Both the position numbers and the translations under genes were made by a program. From positions 23 to 64,022 of the forward strand of contig NZ_LLWQ01000205.1 of NCBI RefSeq assembly GCF_001447385.1: a stretch of 64,000 nucleotides of DNA. The letters run 5' to 3'. Below are positions 9,165 to 20,138 of the stretch, piece by piece. Source of the stretch: Paracoccus sp. MKU1 (lineage in GTDB: Bacteria > Pseudomonadota > Alphaproteobacteria > Rhodobacterales > Rhodobacteraceae). How positions within the stretch are numbered: the first letter of the stretch is position 1; the number at the start of each line of letters is the position of its first letter. A model generated the notes under the pieces. That model was not told where the DNA came from. It did not search any database and worked only from the letters and a program-made list of their open reading frames with translations.

Positions 9165-9326
9165 TATCCGCCTCTTTCACCACGCGGCAGGGCGGTCAGG
9201 CCGGACGCTTACCGTCCAAAGTCGCTTCGTCCGACGCGCCACGCCATCACCATAGTGTCCACTATCAATGGTGGACACTATCCGCCTCTTTCACCACGCG
9301 GCAGGGCGGTCAGGCCGGACGCTTAC
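9099..9326. repeat. 114-bp perfect tandem duplication of the IS66 left end
   Basis: Bases 9099-9212 and 9213-9326 appear identical: both run from CGTCCAAAGTCGCTTCGTCC to GGCCGGACGCTTAC. The unit covers the tnpA start, the palindrome GTCCACTATCAATGGTGGAC and the terminal inverted repeat. The element therefore has two adjacent copies of one end, either of which could be recognised by transposase. It probably arose by slippage or by a second one-ended event. Confidence 0.9.
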
Positions 9327-9416
9327 GGAGGGGATGGGTCTGAAAGACAACCTTCTCCACTGATTTACTTTACAAAGCAATGACTTACGTGCGTTTCCGT
9401 CAGCCGTCCGGCTGCC

Positions 9417-10361
9417 TTACCAATAAAATCCGAAGGACCTGAACCGCGGTTGAGCCTGTGGCGACGTCAGTGCGGGCATCGCGTGCCCGGCCATCGGCGG
9501 GACGGAAAGCGTTCGGCTGGGGGCCAGCGCGCGGAGCCTCGCGATCCGGCTTTCTACCGGCGGATGCGTCCGCAGCAGCGAGGGTTCGGGGATGCGTCTG
9601 CCGGGCAGGAAGATGTCCTCCCAGAACCGGCCGACGCGGCGCTCGAGCTTGCCGAGCGCGCCGATCAACCCCTCGGGGTCGCCGGTCAGGTCCGCCGCCA
9701 CCCGGTCTGCATCGTATTCGCGGGTGCGCGACAGCCCGAGCTGGATCAGCGCCATCAGCGTGGGCGCGAAGATCAGGAGCACCACGACCGACCAGGGCAC
9801 ATGGACCATGCCCGCCATCACGAGCGGCAGGTTCACCAGCACAAGCAACTGTCCCATCCAGCTTGCCAGCGACACCAGCCGCGACATCACATCTGCGAGC
9901 CCCATGATCCAGAGGTCGCGATGGGCGATGTGGCCGATCTCGTGCGCGAGGACGCTGGCAAGTTCGCGGCCGTCGAGGATCTCGAGCAGCCCGTCGGTGA
10001 CGCAGATCGTGCTGTCCTCGGGGCTGCCCATGGCAAAGGCGTTCGGCAGCCGGCTCGGGACGCGATAAAGCGCCGGGGTGCGCGGCAGGCCGGCGCGGCG
10101 CGCGAGCTCGGCAAGTGCTGCGATGAGACCGGGGGCCTCGCGCCCCGTCAGACGCTGGGCGCGATAGGCCGACAGCAGCATTCGTCGGGACAGGTCGGGG
10201 GCCAGAAACAGGCCGGCGACCATGCCGAGCGCGACGAGCAGCCCCGTTCCGGGCCCCAGGATCACGGTGACCGAAACCCAGGCGAGCGCCGCCATGAGTC
10301 CGAGCAGCAGCGCCGATTGCACGAAATTGAGCAGGCGGTGGCTGGCGGAGGCCGCGGTCAT
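9417..10361 (-). CDS. M48-family membrane zinc metalloprotease (HtpX-like)
   Basis: A 314-residue HtpX-like protease. Two hydrophobic N-terminal segments (about 12-60) are followed by the zinc-binding HEIGH motif in VLAHEIGHIAHRDLW, and downstream by the third-ligand region TREYDADR. A second hydrophobic pair (SLASWMGQLLVLVNLPLVMA) lies between them. HtpX-type enzymes degrade misfolded inner-membrane proteins together with FtsH. The start overlaps the psiE stop (ATGA), so the two genes are translationally coupled. A homologue lies at 57460-58395 in locus 2. Gene starts upstream of this ATG would overlap psiE extensively and are rejected. Confidence 0.9.
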   Translation of the reverse strand: MTAASASHRLLNFVQSALLLGLMAALAWVSVTVILGPGTGLLVALGMVAGLFLAPDLSRRMLLSAYRAQRLTGREAPGLIAALAELARRAGLPRTPALYRVPSRLPNAFAMGSPEDSTICVTDGLLEILDGRELASVLAHEIGHIAHRDLWIMGLADVMSRLVSLASWMGQLLVLVNLPLVMAGMVHVPWSVVVLLIFAPTLMALIQLGLSRTREYDADRVAADLTGDPEGLIGALGKLERRVGRFWEDIFLPGRRIPEPSLLRTHPPVESRIARLRALAPSRTLSVPPMAGHAMPALTSPQAQPRFRSFGFYW

Positions 10362-10837
10362 CGCGTCTCGTGGCCTCCGAGTTCGCGTCGGTCCTGATCG
10401 CGCACGAGCCAATGGACAACCCCGAGCGCAAGCGCCGCGCCCGCGAGTGCGGCAATCTTGGATGATTCCGTCTCGCCGACGTCCAGGATGATGAATTTGC
10501 GCGCGATGGCGAGGAGCGCGATCAGCACGATCGTGCGGACCTGGAGGATCCCAAAGCTGCGTTCTGTCGCCACAAGAAGGGAACGCTTGAACTCGAGCGC
10601 AATTACAACGGTGAAGATCATTCCGAACACCACCTGGAAGGTGGCGTAATCGAGCGTGTTGAACGCTCCCAAGACCAACCGGTTCACGACCTCGCGCATC
10701 AGCGCCCAAACCGACGCCACGACGATAACCGCAATGATGGCGCTGAGGACGAAAATGACGACCTGTTCGAACTTCTCGTAGAGCGTCATCGCCGACCATT
10801 GTTCACGGGTCAGCCCGGATGGTTTCAGGTCTTTCAT
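10358..10837 (-). CDS. psiE: PsiE-family phosphate-starvation-inducible membrane protein
   Basis: A 159-residue protein with four predicted membrane segments (about 22-45, 60-85, 95-115, 125-145), including FVLSAIIAVIVVASVWALM and VVFGMIFTVVIALEF, and the PsiE signature FKRSLL...ILQVRTIVLIALLAIARKFI. PsiE proteins are a recurrent part of the enterobacterial heat-resistance locus; their biochemical activity is not known. The start at 10837 is preceded by GAGGGGTA. It is followed immediately by the M48 protease gene. Confidence 0.88.
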   Translation of the reverse strand: MKDLKPSGLTREQWSAMTLYEKFEQVVIFVLSAIIAVIVVASVWALMREVVNRLVLGAFNTLDYATFQVVFGMIFTVVIALEFKRSLLVATERSFGILQVRTIVLIALLAIARKFIILDVGETESSKIAALAGAALALGVVHWLVRDQDRRELGGHETR

Positions 10838-11007
10838 CAGTACCCCTCGAAGTTCCCCCCGAATAGACAAGCTCTCCCTGGCTTCGCCGCAGACCGGGAT
10901 CATTCGGGAATTCTTTACCTGCGATGGAGCCAGGAACCAATTGTTATGTGTCGAGAACCGGGACTTTGGGCCCAGACTATCGATCGTTCCTCAGTCTTCC
11001 TGCGAAA

Positions 11008-11042
11008 GAGCCCCGCCGCTGGTCTCGTTTGCGGCGGGGCTC
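11008..11042 (-). terminator. Hairpin terminator after yfdX
   Basis: A perfect 12-bp stem GAGCCCCGCCGC / GCGGCGGGGCTC with an 11-base loop lies 17 bases beyond the yfdX stop. On the minus strand it is followed by TTTCG, a short U-run. It most likely ends the hsp20-yfdX transcript and separates it from psiE. Confidence 0.75.
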
Positions 11043-11058
11043 CATTAGAGGTTCTCTT

Positions 11059-12030
11059 TTAGTTGAAGATGCGCGTTCGAAGTTCCTCGAACCGGGTCGC
11101 AATCGTTTCGAAGATCCCTCCGGTATCCTCCTGCGCCTCAATCTGACGGTCCAACTCATCCAGCGCCTCATGCAGATCCTCGAAATCGCTTTCGCGGCCG
11201 TAGCCGAGCGCTTCGGCGATTTTGAGTTCCTGGCGTGCCGCCTCAACATAGTCGGCGGCCGTCAGATCGGCATCTTCAGTAGCGGCTTTATCTTCAGTAG
11301 CGGCTTTATCTTCAGTAGCGGCCTTGTCGTTTGCCGCCTCACCGTCGTCATTGAGCAGAGCTTTGGCCTTCTCGATCATCGCTACGGCTCTGAGCGGAGG
11401 CAGGGCGACCACTGTGTCGGTCACCACCTGGGTGCTCAGTGCGGCGTTGAGTACCGTCATCGCTTCGTCGGTCTTTCCGTCATCAAGCAGTGCCGTCGCT
11501 GCAAGGATCGCGTCGGGATAGGTCGCAAGCGGAAGGCTGGTTGTCCGGATGACAACCTCGGACGCGAACCCGCTCAGCAGCGGTCTCGCTTCCTGGAACT
11601 TCCCATCGTCGACCAAGTCCTCGATCTGTTTGCCGAGTTCTCGGACGGCTTCGACGCTGCCCAGAACGTCATAGGTGATATGATCGACCCGTACGGGCGC
11701 CAAAGCGAGATCCGGTTCACGCGCGACGACGGTCTCGAGCTTCCCCGTGGCCAACGCGAGCGCAGCAATCGCCGCATCTGTATCGCCCTTCTCGATCGCG
11801 GCGATCGCAGCGTTCGTTTCATGGAGCGCGTCGACCGCCTCCTGGATCACGGCGGTGCGTTTATCGGCGAGCTGTGAATCGGTTTCGGCGGTCACGCTCT
11901 CTTCGACCTGCTCCCGGTTGACCGCCTGCGCTTCAGCTTCCGCCTGAGCCGTATCCTGAGACCAGGAAGGGCCGGCGCTGACAATCAGCAGGGCCAAAGC
12001 TGTTCCCGCGTAAAGATTCCTGAGTTTCAT
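11059..12030 (-). CDS. yfdX: YfdX-family exported protein with a hexapeptide repeat
   Basis: A 323-residue protein with a signal peptide (MKLRNLYAGTALALLIVSAG, probable cleavage near SWSQ-D) and a YfdX domain over residues about 50-225. An acidic alanine-rich insert holds three copies of KAATED (DNA repeat of 18 bases near 11275-11328), followed by a helical tail (FETIATRFEELRTRIFN). YfdX proteins occur in the enterobacterial stress-tolerance locus and are periplasmic; a chaperone-like role at low pH has been proposed. It sits 72 bases after the third hsp20 gene in the same direction and is likely the last gene of that operon. Locus 2 has no counterpart in this window. Confidence 0.85.
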   Translation of the reverse strand: MKLRNLYAGTALALLIVSAGPSWSQDTAQAEAEAQAVNREQVEESVTAETDSQLADKRTAVIQEAVDALHETNAAIAAIEKGDTDAAIAALALATGKLETVVAREPDLALAPVRVDHITYDVLGSVEAVRELGKQIEDLVDDGKFQEARPLLSGFASEVVIRTTSLPLATYPDAILAATALLDDGKTDEAMTVLNAALSTQVVTDTVVALPPLRAVAMIEKAKALLNDDGEAANDKAATEDKAATEDKAATEDADLTAADYVEAARQELKIAEALGYGRESDFEDLHEALDELDRQIEAQEDTGGIFETIATRFEELRTRIFN

Positions 12031-12102
12031 CAGTCTGTTCCTTTCGGCTGCGATTGGTTCTACGGCGGTTTCGCCGCAGAGTTGGTACGATCAATGCCCG
12101 GC

Positions 12103-12594
12103 TCAGGCCTCCTTGACCGCGATTTTCCTGACCTTGGCCTGCGCCTCGGGAGTCTGGGGCAGCTTGATCGTCAGAACCCCGTTCTTGAAGGATGCCTGCG
12201 CCTTTTCGCCATCCACACCGGGAGGGAGCGGAATTGTCCGGTAGATCGCGCCGTAGCTGCGCTCGGACAGGTAATACCCCTTTTTCTCCTCCTGGCGCTC
12301 GATCTTCTTCTCCCCCTTCACAGTCAACATGTCATCGTTGACCGTCACCTCGATGTCCTTCATCTCCATGCCCGGCAGCTCGATCGATACTTCGATCGCC
12401 TTGTCGGTCTCGACCACGTCGGATTTCGCTTCGCCGCTGCCAAAGGGCCATTCGAAATGACCGACGCGGTTCCAGAAGTTCTCGAACACATGGTTCATTT
12501 CGCGCTGGAGTGTCGCGATCGGGTTGTCTTCGCTGCTCTTGGCATCTGGCGCGCCGTCCTTGCGCGCCCAGGGAATGAGGTCTTTGATCTGCAT
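12103..12594 (-). CDS. Small heat-shock protein Hsp20 (163 aa)
   Basis: The alpha-crystallin domain covers about residues 55-155, with the family motif NGVLTIKLP and a beta-strand pattern including IEVSIELPGMEMKDIEVTVN. The N-terminus MQIKDLIPWARKDGAPD is distinctive and shared with the locus 2 protein at 55820-56311, which has exactly the same length. Hsp20 chaperones hold unfolding proteins for later refolding by disaggregases. It is third in a run of three hsp20 genes (14- and 20-base gaps) and has no I-x-I motif at the extreme C-terminus. Confidence 0.93.
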   Translation of the reverse strand: MQIKDLIPWARKDGAPDAKSSEDNPIATLQREMNHVFENFWNRVGHFEWPFGSGEAKSDVVETDKAIEVSIELPGMEMKDIEVTVNDDMLTVKGEKKIERQEEKKGYYLSERSYGAIYRTIPLPPGVDGEKAQASFKNGVLTIKLPQTPEAQAKVRKIAVKEA

Positions 12595-12614
12595 GATATG
12601 GTCTCCTTCGGTTT

Positions 12615-13013
12615 TCAGGCGCCCTTGACGGCGATCTTTTTCGGCTGCGCTTCAGGGGCTCGGGGGAGCGTCAGGGTGAGGACACCTCCACGCATCTCGG
12701 CTTCGATCCTGTTGGGGTCGAAGTCCTCGGAAAGCGTGAAGGCACGCTCGAAATCGCCCTCGCCATATTCGGCATAGGCAAGTTCGAGGTTTTCCGGCCG
12801 CACCGGGTCAACTTTGCCGCGGATCGTCAACACACGATTTTCGAGCGTGATCTCGACCGCATCGGCGGCGACCCCAGGCATTTCAAGCATCATGGAGACA
12901 CCCTGATCGGTCTCGACGATATCGGTCAACGGGCGGTAGATGCGTCCGCCGCCGGTGGTCTCGGGCGAGTCGGTCGGCGTCTTTTCGGCGGCTTGCGTGA
13001 TGTCGGTGCTCAT
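12615..13013 (-). CDS. Small heat-shock protein Hsp20 (132 aa)
   Basis: An alpha-crystallin domain protein with a short Thr/Glu-rich N-terminus, IYRPLTDIVETDQGVSMMLE and GGVLTLTLPRAPEAQPKKIAVK. The long N-terminal arm of typical class A sHsps is absent. It lies between the other two hsp20 genes on the minus strand. The locus 2 orthologue at 56352-56750 has the same length. Three different sHsps in one operon could form mixed oligomers (inference). Confidence 0.92.
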   Translation of the reverse strand: MSTDITQAAEKTPTDSPETTGGGRIYRPLTDIVETDQGVSMMLEMPGVAADAVEITLENRVLTIRGKVDPVRPENLELAYAEYGEGDFERAFTLSEDFDPNRIEAEMRGGVLTLTLPRAPEAQPKKIAVKGA

Positions 13014-13027
13014 CGTTCCAGCTCCTC

Positions 13028-13453
13028 TCAGGCTGCCTTGATCTCGATTTTCTTCGGCTTTTCTTCCTCGGGCCGGGAGATGACGATCCGCAATACGCCG
13101 TTCGTCATCCTCGCCTCGACCTTGTCATCCGAGGCCGCGAACGGCAGGCGGATAGTGCGGGAAAACCTGCCGAAACTGCGTTCGTTGCGGTGCCAGCGCG
13201 CACCGTCGGGAACCTCGGGCGCCTTGCGTTCGCCCGAAAGCGTCAGGACGTTGTCCTTAACCGAAATCTCAATGTCGCCCGGTTCGATGCCGGGAAGTTC
13301 AGCGGTGACGGCAACGGCCTCGGAGCCTTGCCACACATTCACCGCCGGGAACGCCGCGCGGGACGGGGGCAAGAAGCCGCGGTCGAGATCGCGCATCATG
13401 GAGCGCATCAGCGCGAAGGGATCGCTGCGGCGCAGATATGTCGGATAGAGCAT
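13028..13453 (-). CDS. Small heat-shock protein Hsp20 (141 aa)
   Basis: An alpha-crystallin protein starting MLYPTYLRRSDPFALMRSMM, with VAVTAELPGIEPGDIEISVK, LTLSGERKAPEV and NGVLRIVISRPEEEKPKKIE. First gene of the minus-strand operon, 14 bases ahead of the next; the ATG at 13453 is preceded by GGAGGCC. A close homologue (142 aa) is first in the locus 2 operon at 56766-57194. The promoter and MarR-like operator lie within the 200 bases upstream. Confidence 0.93.
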   Translation of the reverse strand: MLYPTYLRRSDPFALMRSMMRDLDRGFLPPSRAAFPAVNVWQGSEAVAVTAELPGIEPGDIEISVKDNVLTLSGERKAPEVPDGARWHRNERSFGRFSRTIRLPFAASDDKVEARMTNGVLRIVISRPEEEKPKKIEIKAA

Positions 13454-13549
13454 TGCTGGCCTCCTGTAGCTGATCGATGCCCCCGAACCGGCGGCATGGT
13501 CCGACCGGGCAACGGTGCCGGCTGGATGTCGGTTCGGAGACCGCCCATC

Positions 13550-13625
13550 AAGATAGGCAGATCCATTTATTATGCAAGCATGTATGATGCTTGCATTGCA
13601 CTTTGGATGGAGTGCGGTCTATCCT
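13550..13625. promoter_or_regulatory. Divergent promoters and MarR-type palindromic operator
   Basis: A perfect 8-bp inverted repeat, TGCAAGCA (13573-13580) and TGCTTGCA (13588-13595) with a 7-base spacer, lies between the hsp20 operon and marR. On the minus strand a -35-like TTGCAT (13572-13577), 16-base spacer and -10-like TATCTT (13550-13555) face hsp20. On the plus strand TTGCAC (13596-13601), 18 bases and TATCCT (13620-13625) face marR. The palindrome overlaps one -35 and abuts the other, so one bound dimer could control both directions. Promoter assignments are by eye. Confidence 0.6.
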
Positions 13626-13655
13626 GTGTCTCATGCCACCGGAGGAAGGATACCT

Positions 13656-14087
13656 ATGATCTCTTCGGACATCGCGCTGATCGGGACGACGATCCACCGG
13701 GTCGCGCAGCTCATCCAGCAGCGGATCGACCAAGACATCCGCGACAGCGGCCTGACCCGCCTGTCCTGGATGGCGGCGGCGCATGTCGAGGATGCGCCCG
13801 GGCTGACCATCGGCGATCTGGCCGACCGACTTGAGGTCGGCCCGGCCACTGCGGGCCAGCTCGTCGATCGCATGGTCCGGGGCGGCTGGGTCGAGCGGTC
13901 GCCCTCGCTCGACGACAGGCGGTCGCAGATCGTCACCGCAACGTCGAAGGCCCGGGCGATGCTGGAGGAACTCGCGCCGCGGCAATCGGCGCTCGAACAT
14001 GAAATCCTGCAGGATCTGTCGGCAGACGAAAGGCGCATCCTGCTGGCGCTGCTCGAGCGGATCAAGGCGCGGCTCGGGCGCCAGTGA
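13656..14087 (+). CDS. MarR-family transcriptional regulator
   Basis: A 143-residue protein with a winged helix at about 45-105 (LTIGDLADRLEVGPATAGQL, VDRMVRGGWVERSPSLDDRR) and flanking dimerisation helices. The DxR-type wing motif (DDRRSQIV) is typical of MarR proteins. The start at 13656 has GGAGGAAGG upstream; an earlier ATG near 13572 would run through the operator. It is the first gene of the ftsH-clpK direction and probably autorepresses and represses the hsp20 operon through the palindrome at 13573-13595. No equivalent gene occurs in locus 2. The signal it senses is unknown. Confidence 0.88.
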   Translation: MISSDIALIGTTIHRVAQLIQQRIDQDIRDSGLTRLSWMAAAHVEDAPGLTIGDLADRLEVGPATAGQLVDRMVRGGWVERSPSLDDRRSQIVTATSKARAMLEELAPRQSALEHEILQDLSADERRILLALLERIKARLGRQ

Positions 14088-14101
14088 AAGGGACAAGCGG
14101 C

Positions 14102-15934
14102 ATGGAAAGGAAGACCGAATATAACATCTGGTACTGGGTGGTGGCTTTCATAGCCGTGCTTTTCATCCAGAACCTGATCGCCGGCTGGCAATCCGTCGCA
14201 CCGATCAGCTACAGCCAGTTCGAGAGCTATCTCGAGGATGGCAGGGTCGCGTCCGTCGCGGTCGGCGCGGACACCATCACCGGCACCTTCACCGACCCCG
14301 TCGACGGCAAGAGCCAGTTCGTCACCACGGTCGTGGATCCCGCGATCCTGCAGCGGATCGACCGCTCCGGCGTCGAGATCACGGGCGTTCCTCAGAACAC
14401 CTTTCTCGGCACGCTGATTTCCTGGGTGGCGCCAGCGCTTGTCTTCTTCGGAATCTGGATGCTGCTGTTCCGTAAGTTCGCCGACAAACAGGGTTTTGGC
14501 GGCTTCATGCAGGTCGGCCGCAGCAAGGCCAAGGTTTACATGGAAAAAGAAACCGGCGTCAGCTTCGCCGACGTGGCCGGTGTGGACGAGGCCAAGGCCG
14601 AGCTCGAGGAGGTCGTAGAGTTCCTCAGGAACCCCGCCGAATACGGAAAGCTGGGCGCACATGTCCCCAAAGGCATATTGCTTGTCGGGCCGCCGGGCAC
14701 CGGCAAGACGCTTCTAGCGCGCGCAGTGGCAGGCGAGGCCGGCGTGACCTTCTTTTCGATCTCGGGCTCCGAGTTCGTCGAGATGTTCGTGGGCGTCGGT
14801 GCCGCGCGGGTGCGCGACCTCTTCGAGCAGGCTCGGAAATCCGCGCCGGCGATCATCTTCATCGACGAACTCGACGCTCTCGGGCGGGCGCGCTCCTCCG
14901 GCCAGATCGCTGGCGGCCACGATGAGCGTGAGCAGACGCTGAACCAGCTTCTGACCGAGCTCGACGGCTTCGACCCTTCGGTGGGCATCGTGCTCCTGGC
15001 CGCCACCAACCGACCCGAGATCCTCGACCCCGCGCTGCTGCGTGCGGGACGCTTCGACCGGCAGGTGCTGGTGGATCGGCCGGATAAGAAGGGACGTGTG
15101 CAGATTCTCGGCGTTCACATGAAAAAGGTGAAGCTCGCCCCGGACGTCGATGCCGAGAAGGTCGCAGCGCTTACTCCCGGCTTTTCCGGGGCGGACCTCG
15201 CCAATCTCGTCAACGAGGCTGCGCTGCTTGCCACGCGCCGCAAGGCCGATGCGGTGACGATGGACGACTTCAACAATGCCGTCGAGCGCATCATCGCAGG
15301 GTTGGAAAAGAAGAACCGCGTTCTGAACCCGCGCGAACGCGAGATCGTGGCGCACCACGAGATGGGGCACGCGCTGGTGGCGATGGCTCTGCCGGGGGTG
15401 GACCCGGTGCACAAGGTCTCGATCATACCGCGCGGAATTGGCGCGCTCGGCTACACGATCCAGCGCCCGACCGAGGACCGCTTCCTGATGACGCGGGAGG
15501 AACTCGAGAACAAGATCGCCGTGCTGCTGGGCGGGCGCGCGGCCGAGAAGATTGTCTACGACCACCTCTCGACCGGGGCGGCGGACGATCTGGTCAAGGC
15601 CACCGATATCGCCCGCGCCATGGTCGCGCGGTACGGGATGGACGAAGACCTCGGGCATGTCAGCTACGACACCGATCGGCCCGGCTTTCTCGGCACCGGC
15701 GACCAGTCGTCGTGGCTGAACCGCCGCTACAGCGAGGCCACTGCCGAGCGGATGGACGCGAAGGTGCGCGACATCGTGGATGGCGTGTTCAAGCGCACCG
15801 TCTCGCTTCTCGAAGCCAACCGGGCGCTGCTCGAGCAATCGGCGCAGGATCTCCTGCAACGGGAGACACTGGACGAGCCCGAACTGGTGGCAATTGGGTC
15901 CAAGGTGAAAAGAACGGAAGCAGTCGCTGCGTGA
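14102..15934 (+). CDS. ftsH: ATP-dependent zinc metalloprotease FtsH (locus 1)
   Basis: A 610-residue FtsH. TM1 is at about 8-28 and TM2 at about 102-124, with a short periplasmic domain between. The AAA module has Walker A GPPGTGKT near residue 197, Walker [12 protein letters not shown], and an SRH with [20 protein letters not shown]. The protease has the zinc motif HHEMGH near residue 418 and a later Asp ligand region. It is a membrane-anchored hexamer that extracts and degrades misfolded membrane and soluble proteins. It begins 14 bases after marR and 63 bases before clpK. The locus 2 protein has exactly the same length and is very similar, but the two are not identical, for example RFADKQGF versus KFAERQGF near TM2. 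Confidence 0.95.
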   Translation: MERKTEYNIWYWVVAFIAVLFIQNLIAGWQSVAPISYSQFESYLEDGRVASVAVGADTITGTFTDPVDGKSQFVTTVVDPAILQRIDRSGVEITGVPQNTFLGTLISWVAPALVFFGIWMLLFRKFADKQGFGGFMQVGRSKAKVYMEKETGVSFADVAGVDEAKAELEEVVEFLRNPAEYGKLGAHVPKGILLVGPPGTGKTLLARAVAGEAGVTFFSISGSEFVEMFVGVGAARVRDLFEQARKSAPAIIFIDELDALGRARSSGQIAGGHDEREQTLNQLLTELDGFDPSVGIVLLAATNRPEILDPALLRAGRFDRQVLVDRPDKKGRVQILGVHMKKVKLAPDVDAEKVAALTPGFSGADLANLVNEAALLATRRKADAVTMDDFNNAVERIIAGLEKKNRVLNPREREIVAHHEMGHALVAMALPGVDPVHKVSIIPRGIGALGYTIQRPTEDRFLMTREELENKIAVLLGGRAAEKIVYDHLSTGAADDLVKATDIARAMVARYGMDEDLGHVSYDTDRPGFLGTGDQSSWLNRRYSEATAERMDAKVRDIVDGVFKRTVSLLEANRALLEQSAQDLLQRETLDEPELVAIGSKVKRTEAVAA

Positions 15935-15997
15935 CACCGTCACTGACGCAGATGATCGGCGGACAACCCTGACTGGATAAAGAAACGGAGAAGACGA

Positions 15998-18892
<2,895 letters not shown>

Positions 18893-18969
18893 CAGCGCAA
18901 AAGACTGGCCCGGCGCGATATCGGTCGCGCCGGACCATCTCTTCGGAGAGTTATAGGAAGGTCCACGGC

Positions 18970-20112
18970 ATGAACGTCATTAGATCATTCCGCAATCTCG
19001 ACCGGCACGGCCAACAGCGCGCGCCTGAGGTCATCGAGGAGGAGGTGCGGCAACTTGAACCGCACCTTGCGCGCTTTCGCGAGGATCTGGTCCGGCTCGA
19101 AGTCGTTGCCTCGCAGACGAGGGGCAAGAAGCGCATCAAAGTCAGCCTGCGCCTGCAACTGCCGTCGGGCGTGATCGCGGCGCGGGAAGAGGGATTCGAG
19201 ATCGAGCCTGTCCTGCGCAAGGCCTTTGCCGACCTGCGCCACCAGGTCGATCGGCATGTGGCGCGCCTCAAGCACGAGCCGGAGTACAAGCGTCCCGCCC
19301 GCCGGCGCCGGATCGGCGCCCCGCTGCCGCCCGCGCGGGATGCGGCGGAGGCGGAGCGGCGCCAACTCTTCTTCGACCTGATCGAGGATCATCTCGATAC
19401 GGTCTACGACACCGTCAGGCGCGAGTTGACCTATCTCGAATGCAGCGGATCTGTGCCGGAGGGTTACCTCAGCGTTCGCGATCTTGTCGATGCGACGATC
19501 CTCAAGGGGCTGGCCCGCTTCGAGGATCGGCCCTCGGAGTTTTCCGTCGGCGACTGGCTGAAACGGCTGGCTTTTGAGACCATCGAGGAAGAATCCCGCG
19601 CCGCCCGCCGCGCCGTGCCTGAGGATGCCGCCTCCATCGAGGCGGAACCCGAGGCCCCGGCGGAGGATCCGACCGAGGCGGATCAGGCGATGTTCGAGTT
19701 CTACCAGCCCGACGAAGTGCTGATGCTGGAGGACCTCCTCGCCGACGACGGCGGCACAGACCCCGAGAGCCAAGCGGATCGGCATAAGATCGCCATGGTG
19801 CTGCACCGGGCAATCGCCGATCTTCCGTCGGTCGAACGCCGCGTTCTCTATCGGCTCCACCTCGACAACGCTACGATCGCGGAGACGGCAGACCTTTTCG
19901 GCCTGACCGAGACAGTGGTCGCCGAGATCGCAGAAAATGCGGGCGCGACACTACGCGCGAGGCTTGCCGAAGCCGGGTTGGTCAGAGATCCATCAGGCCG
20001 CGCGCCCATCGAACGGGAAATCGCTCACACGCAGCGTCTGCCTCAGCCGATCGAGGATCGCCGCCGCGTGGCCGCCGCCCTAACCGGCGAGGAGGCCGGC
20101 TCCGACACCTGA
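18970..20112 (+). CDS. HPF/RaiA-like domain fused to sigma-factor-like regions 2 and 4
   Basis: A 380-residue protein. Residues about 1-95 resemble ribosome hibernation factor HPF/RaiA: an alpha/beta pattern with VEVVASQTRGKKRIKVSLRL-like strands and a basic tail (RRRRIGAP). Residues about 130-215 (LSVRDLVDATILKGLARF, GDWLKRLAFETIEEE) resemble sigma region 2. Residues about 275-340 (AIADLPSVERRVLYRLHLDN, TIAETADLFGLTETVVAEIA) resemble a sigma region 4 helix-turn-helix. It is probably a cytoplasmic stress protein acting on ribosomes, transcription or both; which halves are active is unknown. Start ATG at 18970; it lies 77 bases after clpK with no terminator seen. Confidence 0.72.
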   Translation: MNVIRSFRNLDRHGQQRAPEVIEEEVRQLEPHLARFREDLVRLEVVASQTRGKKRIKVSLRLQLPSGVIAAREEGFEIEPVLRKAFADLRHQVDRHVARLKHEPEYKRPARRRRIGAPLPPARDAAEAERRQLFFDLIEDHLDTVYDTVRRELTYLECSGSVPEGYLSVRDLVDATILKGLARFEDRPSEFSVGDWLKRLAFETIEEESRAARRAVPEDAASIEAEPEAPAEDPTEADQAMFEFYQPDEVLMLEDLLADDGGTDPESQADRHKIAMVLHRAIADLPSVERRVLYRLHLDNATIAETADLFGLTETVVAEIAENAGATLRARLAEAGLVRDPSGRAPIEREIAHTQRLPQPIEDRRRVAAALTGEEAGSDT

Positions 20113-20138
20113 CATGGAACTGAATAGGAGATCGACCA

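Larger units (their letters stand above)
6845..9212 (-). mobile_element. Complete IS66-family element (tnpA, tnpB, tnpC)
   Basis: Ends are identical 17-bp inverted repeats: GTAAGCGTCCGGCCTGA at 6845-6861 and its complement ending at 9212. The three genes tnpA, tnpB and tnpC run on the minus strand in the canonical order with tnpA/tnpB overlapping. No 8-bp target duplication is seen: the left flank is GTTCGAAC, while the right flank is a 114-bp repeat of the element's own end. All three genes look intact. Confidence 0.9.

Noticed and set aside
9400-10455. Alternative long minus-strand frame over the M48 gene
   Set aside because: It is Arg/Pro/Ala-rich with no conserved motif, while the neighbouring frame has the HEIGH zinc site and a homologue in locus 2.
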